In this document: positions 11,401-23,400 of the stretch, one piece after another
How positions within the stretch are numbered: the first letter of the stretch is position 1
Layout: each line of letters begins with the position of its first letter
Position numbers and translations under genes: made by a program
From: Symsagittifera roscoffensis
Lineage: Eukaryota; Xenacoelomorpha; Acoela; Convolutidae
Direction: 5' to 3'
Assembly (NCBI RefSeq): GCF_963678635.1
Contig: NC_087070.1
Coordinates: 19,253,318-19,317,317 of the forward strand
DNA: 64,000 bases
Notes under the pieces: model-generated
Database searches by the model: none
What the model was told of the DNA's origin: nothing
The model's input: only the letters and a program-made list of their open reading frames with translations

Positions 11401-14400
11401 CCCGTTATTTTCATTGAACGAAGAATGTCACATTTGGAAGGGTAGTTTTCCAGTCAAAAAGATCAAAAAAAATATTTGACTATTCCGAGGGCCAAAACTT
11501 TGTGTAAAAAAAAGGGGAGTAGACGACCTTTCCATTCATGCACCTTGTTTGAAATCGGTAGAATAGTTTCGGAAAAAAATAAAAATTTTAAAAAGTGAGA
11601 AAATTTTACGAGGCGTCTCCAACAACACCCAATCCTATACATTTTGGTAATACCTGATTCTATCAAACAGGGATTCTAAGCTAACATGCCAAACAAAATA
11701 TTTGAATTTAAATTAGCAACAGAATAAATCTTAAAAAGCGGAAACACAGCCTCCTATGTTTTTGCAGACACCAGTTGAGCCAAAAAAAATTTATTAAATA
11801 GAAAAACCTTGCCGACAAACTTGAACAAACAACAGACAATTCAGTTTTTTATCGCAAATTTTTTTATATACGGTGAAAAAAAACAAGGTCAGGCCGGGTC
11901 TCTAACCCAGACCTAAGTGTACAAAAGAGTTACGGGAAAGAAGTCTAGTTCTCGATTACAAGACCATTATGATATCCGACCTGATGAAGGATCTTTTCCG
12001 ATTCATGATACTCATGGGTCTATTCATACCTGGATTCGTACTCCAGGTATGCTTTGTTACACAACTCATATTGCTGGCAAAATCGGTGACCTTTAGCAAC
12101 TTAATAGCTCACGAACTTTTTTAGGTGAATTGGTTTTTTTGTACAACGGTCAAAGCTGTTCACGGGGAGCCGCTGTTTTACCCCCTAGATTATGAGCTAG
12201 ATTCCAAGAAATGAATCAGTTTTGATAACCGAATACTGCACCCAATTTAAATACTTTCAATCGATCAGGAGAAGCAACAAATTTTTAAAGGCGGTTTAGC
12301 TCACCACGACTAACTATCATATAGCAGCAGAACATATTTAGCAATTACGTATAGCTGATTTTAATTCAGGTGTCGACAATCAGTCAGCCGGCCTACCCGG
12401 AGGATTTCTGCACCTCCATAAGCAAACACCCCCTTACCAACCCCTCCACTGGACATACTATGTGGGGGCAGGATGGTGGTGTAAGATTTCACCAGCTAAT
12501 ATATACCACTTAATAATTCAAATATTTGAAACTGAAATGAAGCGTATAGCAATTTTTTTCATAGTAAAAATCAGCAAAAACGATTCGAAGTTAACTACAA
12601 AAACACGCAACAACAACAGCCTGCAACCAATTTTGATGCAAAGCCAAATTGCTCAGACAACGTAGGAAAAACCCGAAAAACTGCGTTTTGATTTTTAAAA
12701 ATTAAATGAAGCCCAAATATACTTGCCGAATATAAGCACTTAAATTAAACAAAGGATTTTCTAAAAATGAAACACATGGAATGTCAAGCACTGGATATAA
12801 AGAATGCACCCAAAAACGAAAAACACGCAGCAAGGCTTGAAAAAAAGTGAACCATGATAGCCGGTTACTGTGCAAGTAGCACAGAAAGTTCCGACCATAG
12901 TCTTTAAAAAACACACATAAAAAGTTTTTTTTTTTCAAATTCGTATCGTTATTTCTGGGTGTGGTAATAAAAAGATCTCAGCAATAAACCAAAAATTAGG
13001 CACGTTTGACAGTACTAGTAAAATAAGCAAATCGAACAACACTTTTTGATGATCAATGACTATATATATTTAAAAAAAAAAAACATTTTAAAAGCAACAC
13101 AGTTTCTTCAGTTTTTTCGCAGAATTTTTTTTGAATTTTCAAGGATTGATTCCCAAAATGGCGTTAAAAATTCCAAAAAATAATTTTTACCCGAATACAA
13201 CTAAAATTAAGCATAAATAACTGATTGTAAACGGCTTAAGCTAAGCATAAACAAGCCTGCTCGCTCGCTTTCCTCGCTCGAAATTACACGAAAAATCAAA
13301 AACTTCACACCAGTTTTTCTCGACACTGAGAATTTTTTGAAGCTTTTTAATGTGGTTCAAATCACGACTGAAAGGGCTTTAATATGATATATCATTCAAC
13401 CCAGTCCGATGATTATTTGTGGTACCTGATTTTTTGTGGAAAAACAAAAAATTAAAACACACCCGAATTTAAAGTTCATCCACATTGAATGATCGGAACA
13501 ATAAATCTCGCAACTATAAAAAACAAAAAAATATGATAATTTTATCGTGGTGAGGCATCTAATAACTGCTCGAGAACTAGAGGATTATAACCAAATGTAT
13601 CACGAAAACTTCACGCTTGGCAAATCCATAGCCGCATTCCCTCACTGGAACATCAGGCTTCGTAAATCCAAGTCCATCAAAATAGTGAATTAATTAAACA
13701 AACGTTTAAATAAATCAGTTGTTGACAAAAAATATATCAATAACTATACCGATTGCGCAAAAACAAATCTTTGTAAGGTTTATTTTGCCCTTTCAAACAT
13801 TTCTCTGATCAATCCCAGAGAATTCCACTAGAAATTAATCGTAAAAAAGTATTAGGTCAATAATCCCACAGAACTAAAGAAAACACCCAATAATCAGAAA
13901 ACTTTCCTTAAACTTTCGGCAAAAATTGTAAGAGCGCATAACATAAACTAGTATAGCAGTATATTCAAGGATTTAGATACGGCTGTTTAAAAAAATGAAA
14001 GATAGCCAACAGAGTTAGAAAACAGTCAATGAACACACAAAACAGAAAAAAAGTACTCACTAAATTTCGAATGGTAAGAAAAACATTACCAACAGATAGT
14101 TGAAAAAGGGTCAATGAACGGCATTTAAAACGAAAAAAGAATACAGACTTGTTTTATAAAAAAAAACTCAACTTTCGAATTTCAAAGATAAAATAGATGC
14201 CCTTAACGCCATAAGACATTCTAGAACACTTTATGATAACCACTTTTTCGATGAAAGTGACCCAATCTGAGAAAACTGGATCACTAGTTAAATTTTGTTT
14301 CACTGGAAAATCTGAAAATTAAATTCGAATTTCGAAACTAGAAGTCAATCACGTTTTCCGCAAACTTTACATGGAGTTTACATTCCTTTTAACAACTGAA

Positions 14401-17400
14401 ACGAAATTAAAGAACTTAAAGAAATTAGAAGTGATACCGCGAAAAAGTAAATTTGAGCTTGAACTTAAATTATAAGACTTCCTTAAAAAACACAAAAAAT
14501 CATCAGCACATCAGATAAAAGTCTGAACTATGTTCATCGACTCTTAACAAAGTGAAAAATGCGATTCGATGAATTTCACAAAAAAGTTGATAAGCTGGAA
14601 TAAAATTCTATATTCCGACTTGATAATGCCTTCTAATATCAAGCGTTTAAATCAAAAGAAAGGTCCACTTAAAAAAGCGGCGTTGGATGCAAGCGGGTGG
14701 AACAAAAAACAACCCGACGCCAAGTTTTCTTCTTATCCTTTGGAGCAGTCTTATGACTGAGCTCAGTCGCTTAAAATTCAAGATTAGTTCTATTTTGCTT
14801 CCTCGCGCCTTGATTTTTTTAGACAGGGCATTAATAATCGGTCTAACCCAGCAAGAAGAAATCTGCAGAAACAGATATGATTCTAACCATTGCGAATCCG
14901 ACGTCGGCTTTCTTGAGTGCGGGTCCATCGTTGGTTCCGTCTCCCGTTACTGCAACAACCTCCGATGCGCCTGGCAGCTCACTGTCGATGATGCCCTTGA
15001 CTAGAGTGTGTTTGTCAGTGGGGGAACTCCTGGCTAACACTCTCAGCTGGGGCCACACTTTGTCCAGCAGTTTCTGTTCTATCAGTCTGCAAACATCGGT
15101 GAATTGTGGCCACTTTATTAGATGCGCCCACATTTGCAGTGAAAAAAAACCTAGCCAACTGACAGTTGGATAATTGTAATGAACGTAAGGAAACAAGAAA
15201 ATGATTAATTTTTTGAAAAAATTTCAACTTTCAAAAGCATGTGCTAAGCAGTTAAAGCTCTATGAATTTCAAAAACAATTAATGATTGGTGCTTTTTGAC
15301 CCTATTTAAGAAAAATTAACCCCATTTGAGAAAACAGGATCAATAGGTAAATGAGATTTCTATAACATTCGCACCTTCAGCCCGTGAAACTTTATGGCCA
15401 CTTTGAAAACACTTACCCGTCCTTGTTTCGGATGCGTTTGTTGAACTCTCTGCCCTCAATGACCAGGAAGTCCTCCTCTCCGGGGCGTATGATACCACAC
15501 TTGGTGGCGATCGATCTAGCAGTCATGATGTTGTCACCAGTTACCATACGTACAGTGATTCCTGCTTTCTGGCATTTCTTGATAGCCTCCGGAACCTACA
15601 ATTGAGTTGCAATTGTTAGTACTCCAGGATAAATAGTTCGGCAATATTCGGTTCCGAGCAATGAGTTTAAGTTGAAAAATGTTTAATACTGAAATGATTA
15701 GATTAAATGACTTTCAGTAAAGCCGCTTCCTCATTAAAAATTACAAATACAACAAAATTTAATTTCTCAAAAACGTGACATTTTGCAGTCAATTTCTAGC
15801 GAAGTCAACGTAGAACATGGTCACTAATGATTAGACAAACATTCTTCGGCCAAAGAGATAATAACAACGGTTCTCAGAAAGCAGTTGATTAGCCTATATT
15901 CATTTCTCTGGATACCGAGTAGTATTTGAAAACTTTTACTCTGAACAATGTTTACATGTTTCACATAACATTTAATAACACAGAGGCGAAGCTGATTCGT
16001 AAACACTTGCGAGAACACGACCAAAAAGCAGCTTTATCAAGTGAAGTAAGAGAAAAGAGAAATAAACCTGGAATTAGCAAAAACTCGGCTACGTGTAGGA
16101 TTCGAATCTGCGACATACTGCAATCAAGAGATTTTGAGTCTCACGCTCTATCCACTCAGCCACGCAAGCTTAACAACCGACAAATATTAGTCACGCATAA
16201 AACAGCTACATATTCTTTAAAAAAAATGCCACGCAATTCAGCAAAAGTGGCACCAAATTCAAATAGACTCAATTTTGCAAGTAATAATTTGGAATACAAC
16301 AAACTGAAGGCATCCACATCAACTTTGCATGTAACAAATGGCAAAGCATAAAGCTACATTATGTATAAATTATGCATTTCAAGAAATTGTGAGATATATT
16401 GAGTTAAAAAACTTCTGAACGAGTTTTGATTATTGTTGCTCGAAAAAAAATCACTTTTTTCGGTTCATTTGATGAATTAAAAAGAGCATCAACTGTGATA
16501 ACTTATACTATTCGAATGTCAAAGCACATGCTATGTTAAAGCTGTAAAGATGCCCTAGAAGTGGCACCAATATTTGCGATTTAGGTTGGAAAAAACAGAA
16601 GGTTCGTACTAATACACTAGCTTCGCAAGTGTAATAAGCACTGCCATACGTATAAAAGTAAATAAAATTACCCATATTTATAACGTCTAATTAACTAAGC
16701 TGGTCATTATCAACTGTTTACCTCGTCTCTGACAGGGTCTTCGATTCCCGTTACTGCAATGCATGTCAGCTGACTCACAAGTCCCACTTCATCCTCCCAA
16801 TCCGGCTCCATTTCTGCCGGGAAGTCCTTGTAGGCAATGCACAGTGTCCTCAAGGCATCACTGGCCATGGGTTCTACAACTGATTTCACAATGGATTCCA
16901 CGTCTTTCTTGCTAATGGGTTCAACAGCGCCATTCTCGGCCAGTTGAAACGAGCATCTAAACGAGCAGACAAATCACACTAGAGAAATATGACAAGAACG
17001 GAGGAGCCAAGTGCACCTCGTGGCAACATAAGCACAGTTTTGTAGGCCACAGCATACCTCCGTGTCTGGATAACCTGAAACACTCCAGGCTTACAAGAAG
17101 CAAAAGCTCCAGTTACGCCTGTAGTAAAACTGATACCAACTCAGGCTTGTCAGAACACTCAGAAACTTCCATCAAAAATTTTATTACAATTTCAGTTACT
17201 CACAGTTTGAGGATGGTCTCTGAGGCTCCCTTGGTGAAGAGTCGCTTCGTTCCATCTGCCAACCGAACAACTGTACTCATGCTTTTACGCGCAGAGTTGA
17301 AAGTGTACACCTACAAATCAGACAGAAGTATATCAGAGCAGATATGAGAAACATTTTTTTACCCCATTCGGACCACCTTATTACCATTCAAGCTCAGAAA

Positions 17401-20400
17401 GAGACCAGAAGTCTGAGAAAAAAATACATTCTAAAATTTCATTCAAAGAAAAAAAGACAGATCTCGAGTGCAAAGCACTGGAAAAAATGTTGCTCTTAAT
17501 GAATGAAATTTTAATCGATGTGAGGTTATGTAAAATTACTAAAATATTGCTAATATTTTGAAAAGATGTAGATTATGATGTTACTTTGAGAAACGAGTCC
17601 TCTGGGTTTTTCTCCCTGATCTGGTGGTAGGATGCTCCCAGATGCAACAGCAGCCCCAGCAGTCCACACTCTGTCTTGTTGCCTACATGTTTCGGGTGTT
17701 TGTCCCCTGCGTGTTCTTCTATGATCTGTGAGGTGTAGCCAGAGTTGATCGAAATTGCATTTGCTAAAACGAAATTTAAATACATTTTCATTTTGACAGT
17801 TTTTTCCCCCAACGAAATTGCATACAGTGCAACCTAACTTACTCATCGATATCAAAGGAAAAGATGAATACATGCCAACAGACATGTGGAAAAATTTCAA
17901 TGAATTTAAGAATGTCAAAAAAATCCCCTTGTAAATTTTTTTTAATTTCCAGAACATTTAACGATTTTCACATTTGTGATGAGGCTAACCTAATTTCATT
18001 AAACTGGATCAAAAGAAAATTTTTCTATTCATCTGGAAAATCGGAAAAACTGTAAAATGTCAAAAAGCACAACTACAAAAATTTACCATAGAGGAGACAT
18101 TGTAATTCGCGAAAATAAGCGAAAAAACGATAAAAAGTAGCTCTAGAAAGTGAAACAAGAAAAAATTAAAAAATATGTCTTAACGAGGCGAAGCTGCGCT
18201 TCGCACCACTTGCGATACAAAAGCAAAAAGCCGTTGTGTCGGAAAAAATTCGAAACAACGAAAATATTAGATACATCAAAATGTATCAGGCTAGTTTTGA
18301 AAAAAAAAACGCCAAGACATGTGAAACTCACATCGGAAGAAAATCTACAAAGAGGTAACAAAGCCAAAATACTTTAGGAAGTCTCCCTCACCCTGAAAAA
18401 ATTAACAAGCACCCTTACCCTCAAAACACACACGCTCACAAAACTTTAATTGCTCGTCAAATGAAACAAAATGAGGCCACTAAGTCGATATAATTTAGGC
18501 TGACACCTATTATGCCGAAAACACTTTTAAAAAAGACGAAAAAAAATCAAAAAAAAAATAAGAACAATCAAAAAATTATTTAGACCCCTCCGCCCTCAAA
18601 ACACACACAAGCAAACATATTATTTTTTTGCTCGATAAAAAAGCAAAATGAGGCTATTATGCTGATATAATATAGACCGAAACCTATCAAACCAAAAAAA
18701 AACGAAAAAACATTGTCATGAGAAACTTGAACTAAAATTTCTAATAAGATTTAAGCAACTTGTGCAATAAAGTGAGCATAACAATTACGTTTCCCTTGAA
18801 ACGACTTGAAATTAGGACACTAAGCCGATAAAAAATAAGCCTAAATCATTTTGGCAGAAAGTTACATCAAGAAATTACAAACAGCAGAAATTACGACATC
18901 AAGAAATTACAAACACGAGAAGTAAATCAAACACTAAAAGCAGCAGAAATGTAAATTGCGTCTTTGAAAAAAAACAGGTCATCTCAGTCTCGAACCCTTT
19001 TGCCAACCCAGGTCTATTCATTACCTCCAGACCAAAAGTACCTGAGACGAAACGAACTTTGAATTCATTATGAACTGAAGCTAAACTTACTATTTCAAAT
19101 TTTGACCATTCTGTGAACAAATTTCCTTTCATGAAAAACGTCTGGTGCGCAATTTCAATACCATTGCTTATCACAAGGGTAAATCACAAATTTTTGCTAC
19201 GTGCCGGATTCGAACCTCATGCCTCGGGGTTAGGATTATCACGTCCTCGCACCTGTGCCACAGGCCCTTCAAAATTTGCCAACCATAAAAGCAGCTTAAG
19301 ATGCTAACAAATTGCCAATAAAATGCAGAAAAAATGCCACCAAAAAAATAAAACTAAAATATAAGCCGAGACAATTGAGGTCGAATAAAGCTTTTAAGCG
19401 GAAAAGCAAATTAAAATCAATCACACTTGAGAAATTCAGACAATCCATTTTGAAAACTAGAAGTCAATCTCTTTTTCCGTGACCTTAACTTTTTTGCTGC
19501 TCAATAGTGGAGTTTGCCTTCCTTTTAGCAAAAGAAAAAACTGAACTCCGAAAAAATTTTAAAAAACCAAACCACGAAAAATCAAATTTGAGCATGAACA
19601 AAGATTCAAAAAAGAAAAATTATCACGACCTAAAGAAAATCACTTCGTTCCTTTACACTTAAATATTATAATGGATACGAAAAAGTGTTGCTCAGAAACT
19701 TCAATCATAGCCAACTGACAGTAGGAATAGTGTCAACGAACGCAAGAAAACTGACTTCAACTACCGAATTTCAAAGGGAAAAATAGATGACTTACAGCTA
19801 TTCCAATTTTAACATAAATTTATGGTTCACAATTTTTTGATAAAATAAACACAATTTGATACACAAAAGATCAAAGTAATTTTGTATTAATGTGGGCGAC
19901 ATCGAAACATAGCCGACAAACAGTTGGAAATGAGTCAAGAGACGCAAGGCATCAAAAGTTTTGTTTTTCGGAAAACTTACAATTTCGAATTTGAAAGAAA
20001 ATGTGCCCTTAGAGCTCTTTGAGTTTCAAGAAAAAAGTATGATTGGCACTTTTTTAAAATTAACCCAACTTGAGAAAACTGGATCAGTAGGTAAAATTTT
20101 TATTCTGCTGGCAAATCTGAAAATTTAAATCGACTTTCGAAACTATAAATCGATCACGTTTTTTGTTACCTTTACGAAGGTAATGAGCTGAAAAATTCAC
20201 TTTCGTAACAAGAAATTGTTCAGTTGGATTTTGCCTCACTTTCAACAAAGCAACAGAAAGCGGGCGCATTTTAACTAGCCTACGAAAAAGCTCATTAAAA
20301 ATATCCGACCCTGCCCAGGTTCGAACCCTCTTATTTTATTGCGGGTATCCCTACCTCTACGCTACAGATCGATACCTTGAAGCCTAAGTGCTATTTGTAA

Positions 20401-23400
20401 TATAATAGTCTGTGTTAATTTCCTTAGCATTGGGTGAACTTGATAGCTGGTTATTGATCACATTTTGTCGCAACAATATTTGCGACTTAGGTTGAAAAAA
20501 AGAGAGTGCATACTATAACAAGCTTTGCTTGTGTAAAGAACCTAGATATCTGAATATCTTTTTAAATCCCAAGTTTGATGATTACATGTAGCTTGGAATA
20601 TGAAACTCTTTAAGCGTTGTCGCTTAGCGTTACCTAGTAAGTCGAGGTACTTTTGGCTAGGTTTGAACTCTTTCGGTATGTCTTTGAAGTGATGCTTCTC
20701 AGCGTATATCTGGGTGACTGTCATTCTGTTCTTAGTTAGGGTGCCTGTTTTGTCGCTACAGATGGTGGTTGCACTTCCCATTGTCTCACATGCATCCAAA
20801 TGCCGCACTAGATTGTTATCTTTCATCATTTTCTAAACAGACATTACATTAAAAAATCTCATCAACACTAGCACATGCCACCATGATATGACAAATGTCA
20901 TGTTCACGAGAGTTAGTTAAAAAGTAATAATATTTGATATTCTACCCTTCAAAACTGTAAAACGGTTCAATTTTAAATAAATACAAAACAAAAATTGGTT
21001 TTTATGCCTAGCAAATTCCTCAATTTGAAATGAATTTTTGCAAAAATTGCAAAAACCTAACTGTTGGCACTAAGTAGGAATATTTATACGGGTCTTTGGG
21101 TTGATTTACATAAATAACATGAAAATTGGAAGCAAAAAATTTAAAATAGAAATGTCAGGTGTTATCTCATTTCCGCGCAGACCAAATTAAATCAGGAAAT
21201 CGAGATCAAAAACTTTCCAAGATTAATCGCTTTTAATGTCCTATGATAGCCCGTCATAGATTTCTTTGCTTCAATAGGTCAACTCTATCTCACCAAGAAA
21301 TCGAATGCTAAAAACACTAACTTGATTGCAACAAACTAAAAAAAAACATAGCCATTCGAAGATTGGAAAAGAGTAATTAGAGCAAGTAAACAAAAAAACG
21401 CTGACTTTATTGAAAAAATCCAATTTTCGAATTTCAAAGAAAAAATAGATGCCATTTAAGCTCATTGAACTTCTAGAACAATTTATGATTGGCGTTTTTC
21501 TGATAACAGGAACCCAACTAGAGAAAACTGGATCAATATGTAAAGTTTATATTCCACTGGAAATCTAAAAATGAAATTCCACTTTCGAAACTAGAAATCG
21601 TTCACGTTTTTGCGCCATTTCCACGTTTGTATTTGGAGAGTGCTATTTACGTCACTTTCAGTAGATGAATTTCAATTGAACTCAAAAGAGCATATATACC
21701 TAAGTGCGTTCATAAATGCATCAAATTATATGAATGCACATCTGTAGTTATTAGAGACTTTCAAGACTTTTCCTGAAAAAAAAAACAAAAGAGTCCATTA
21801 CTCTTAATCACGGGTACTTTTAGTTAATTAAACGTTAAAGAAAAACAAAACGTAATTAGTTTAACTAAAGGTTAAAGAAATTGAAAATCATATACAATAT
21901 GAGCAGAGAAAATAAACCACTATGTAATTTTCAAGAAAATATTTTTAAAGATCTTGACTAAAGCGACCTCTTGACGTCAGAATTAGCGGGAAAATTGACG
22001 GCAGTTGAACCGGAATTCCACTTCTTTAACTAGGTGACCAGTCAATAAGCAGAATGGTCAAAGAACAGAATGGGTCCAAGAGCAGAAAAACAGAAAAATA
22101 TCAATTTTTATAAGCTTATGGGTAAGTTAAGAATAAGAACTGTCAATATTACCAAAGAAGCAATAGTTTATGCATAATTTGAATAATTTAATCAAGATTT
22201 TTTTTATTTTGTTCAGAAAAACTTGATAAAATCATTCAATTCATGCATATTTTATTCGTTTTCTTGGTATTATTGACGATTATAATACTTGTTTTTATCA
22301 ATTAGCCCGTATTAATCAATAAAAGTTAATATTTTTCTATTTTTCTGCTCTTGGACCATTCTGCTTTTTGCTCCGCCTCCTTCTAACTAGTTATTGCTTC
22401 AAAACAGGTTTTAAATATTCGCGTACGTAATTGAGCTTTTGACTTTTTGAATATTTTTCTTTAAAAAAAACAAAAAAAAATTTTAATCATGAAAAATTGA
22501 AATCGTTTTATTTCGTCAGTCCTCTGAAATTCCATCGCGTAATTGGGTTAATAGTCAGAGTTACACTCACTTGAAAATGCCATTTGTAGGTCAATTTTTT
22601 AATTGTACGTCAGTAGAATATTGGCATATTGCGGATGTTAACTTAATTTTTATTACAAGTGCCACCAAATCCAATTATTCAGGGCGGGTGTCGACGTTTA
22701 ACCAATCTACTTTTGCCCGACACATAAAAATTACCACGCAAAAGAAATATTAGATTGCTTGGTTGATTTAATTGATTTGATTTTCACCATTTTACTCTCA
22801 ATTAATTGTTGGAAAACGGAATGCATTTGTTTTTAAGCGACTTCAATTTCAGCACTCCTGAAATTACTCCAAATGCTCTTCAATTTGTGCGATCTTCAAA
22901 AATCTCGAAATCAAAATGGATCTTCCAAAAAGGATGTTCTTTATCCTTTAAGCTTACCTAAAACAATAAAAATCCCTTATCTGCTAAAAAAATTCTCTGA
23001 AGGTTTCGTCTTAGCGCACGCTATTTCTGCAAAATTACTACTTATTTGAAAGTAAACCCATGCGCCTTTATAAGATGTTTAGGTTTGGCTGAAAATGGAT
23101 GTCAGATTGTCAAATAAGGTGAAGGCGAAGTTATATCTGATCGACTCACGAATTATGTCTGATCGATTTACCTTTACAGAGTAGGCGAGCGAGATGGTCA
23201 CAGCTAGGGGTAGTCCTTCTGGCACAGCCACGACCAGCACAGTCACACCAATGATGATGTGGGAGACAAACTCATTCAGCCAACTCCATCTGGGACTCTT
23301 GCCTTCCATCAGTTCATTGACCACGAAGCGGATGATCAGCACCAGTACTGTCAGTACTGCCGCCGCTGTTCCTATATTATGCACTCATGTTGATACAACG

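Larger units (their letters stand above)
11621..14082. other. Intron 13 filler, mostly unannotated
   Basis: Contains one copy of the short tagccggttactgtgcaag repeat (12.85 kb). The rest is AT-rich with homopolymer A runs and no recognisable gene. Confidence 0.4.

Noticed and set aside
16088-16169. A functional tRNA-Leu gene
   Set aside because: The acceptor stem does not pair well and the sequence lies inside a longer repeat with a shared tail.
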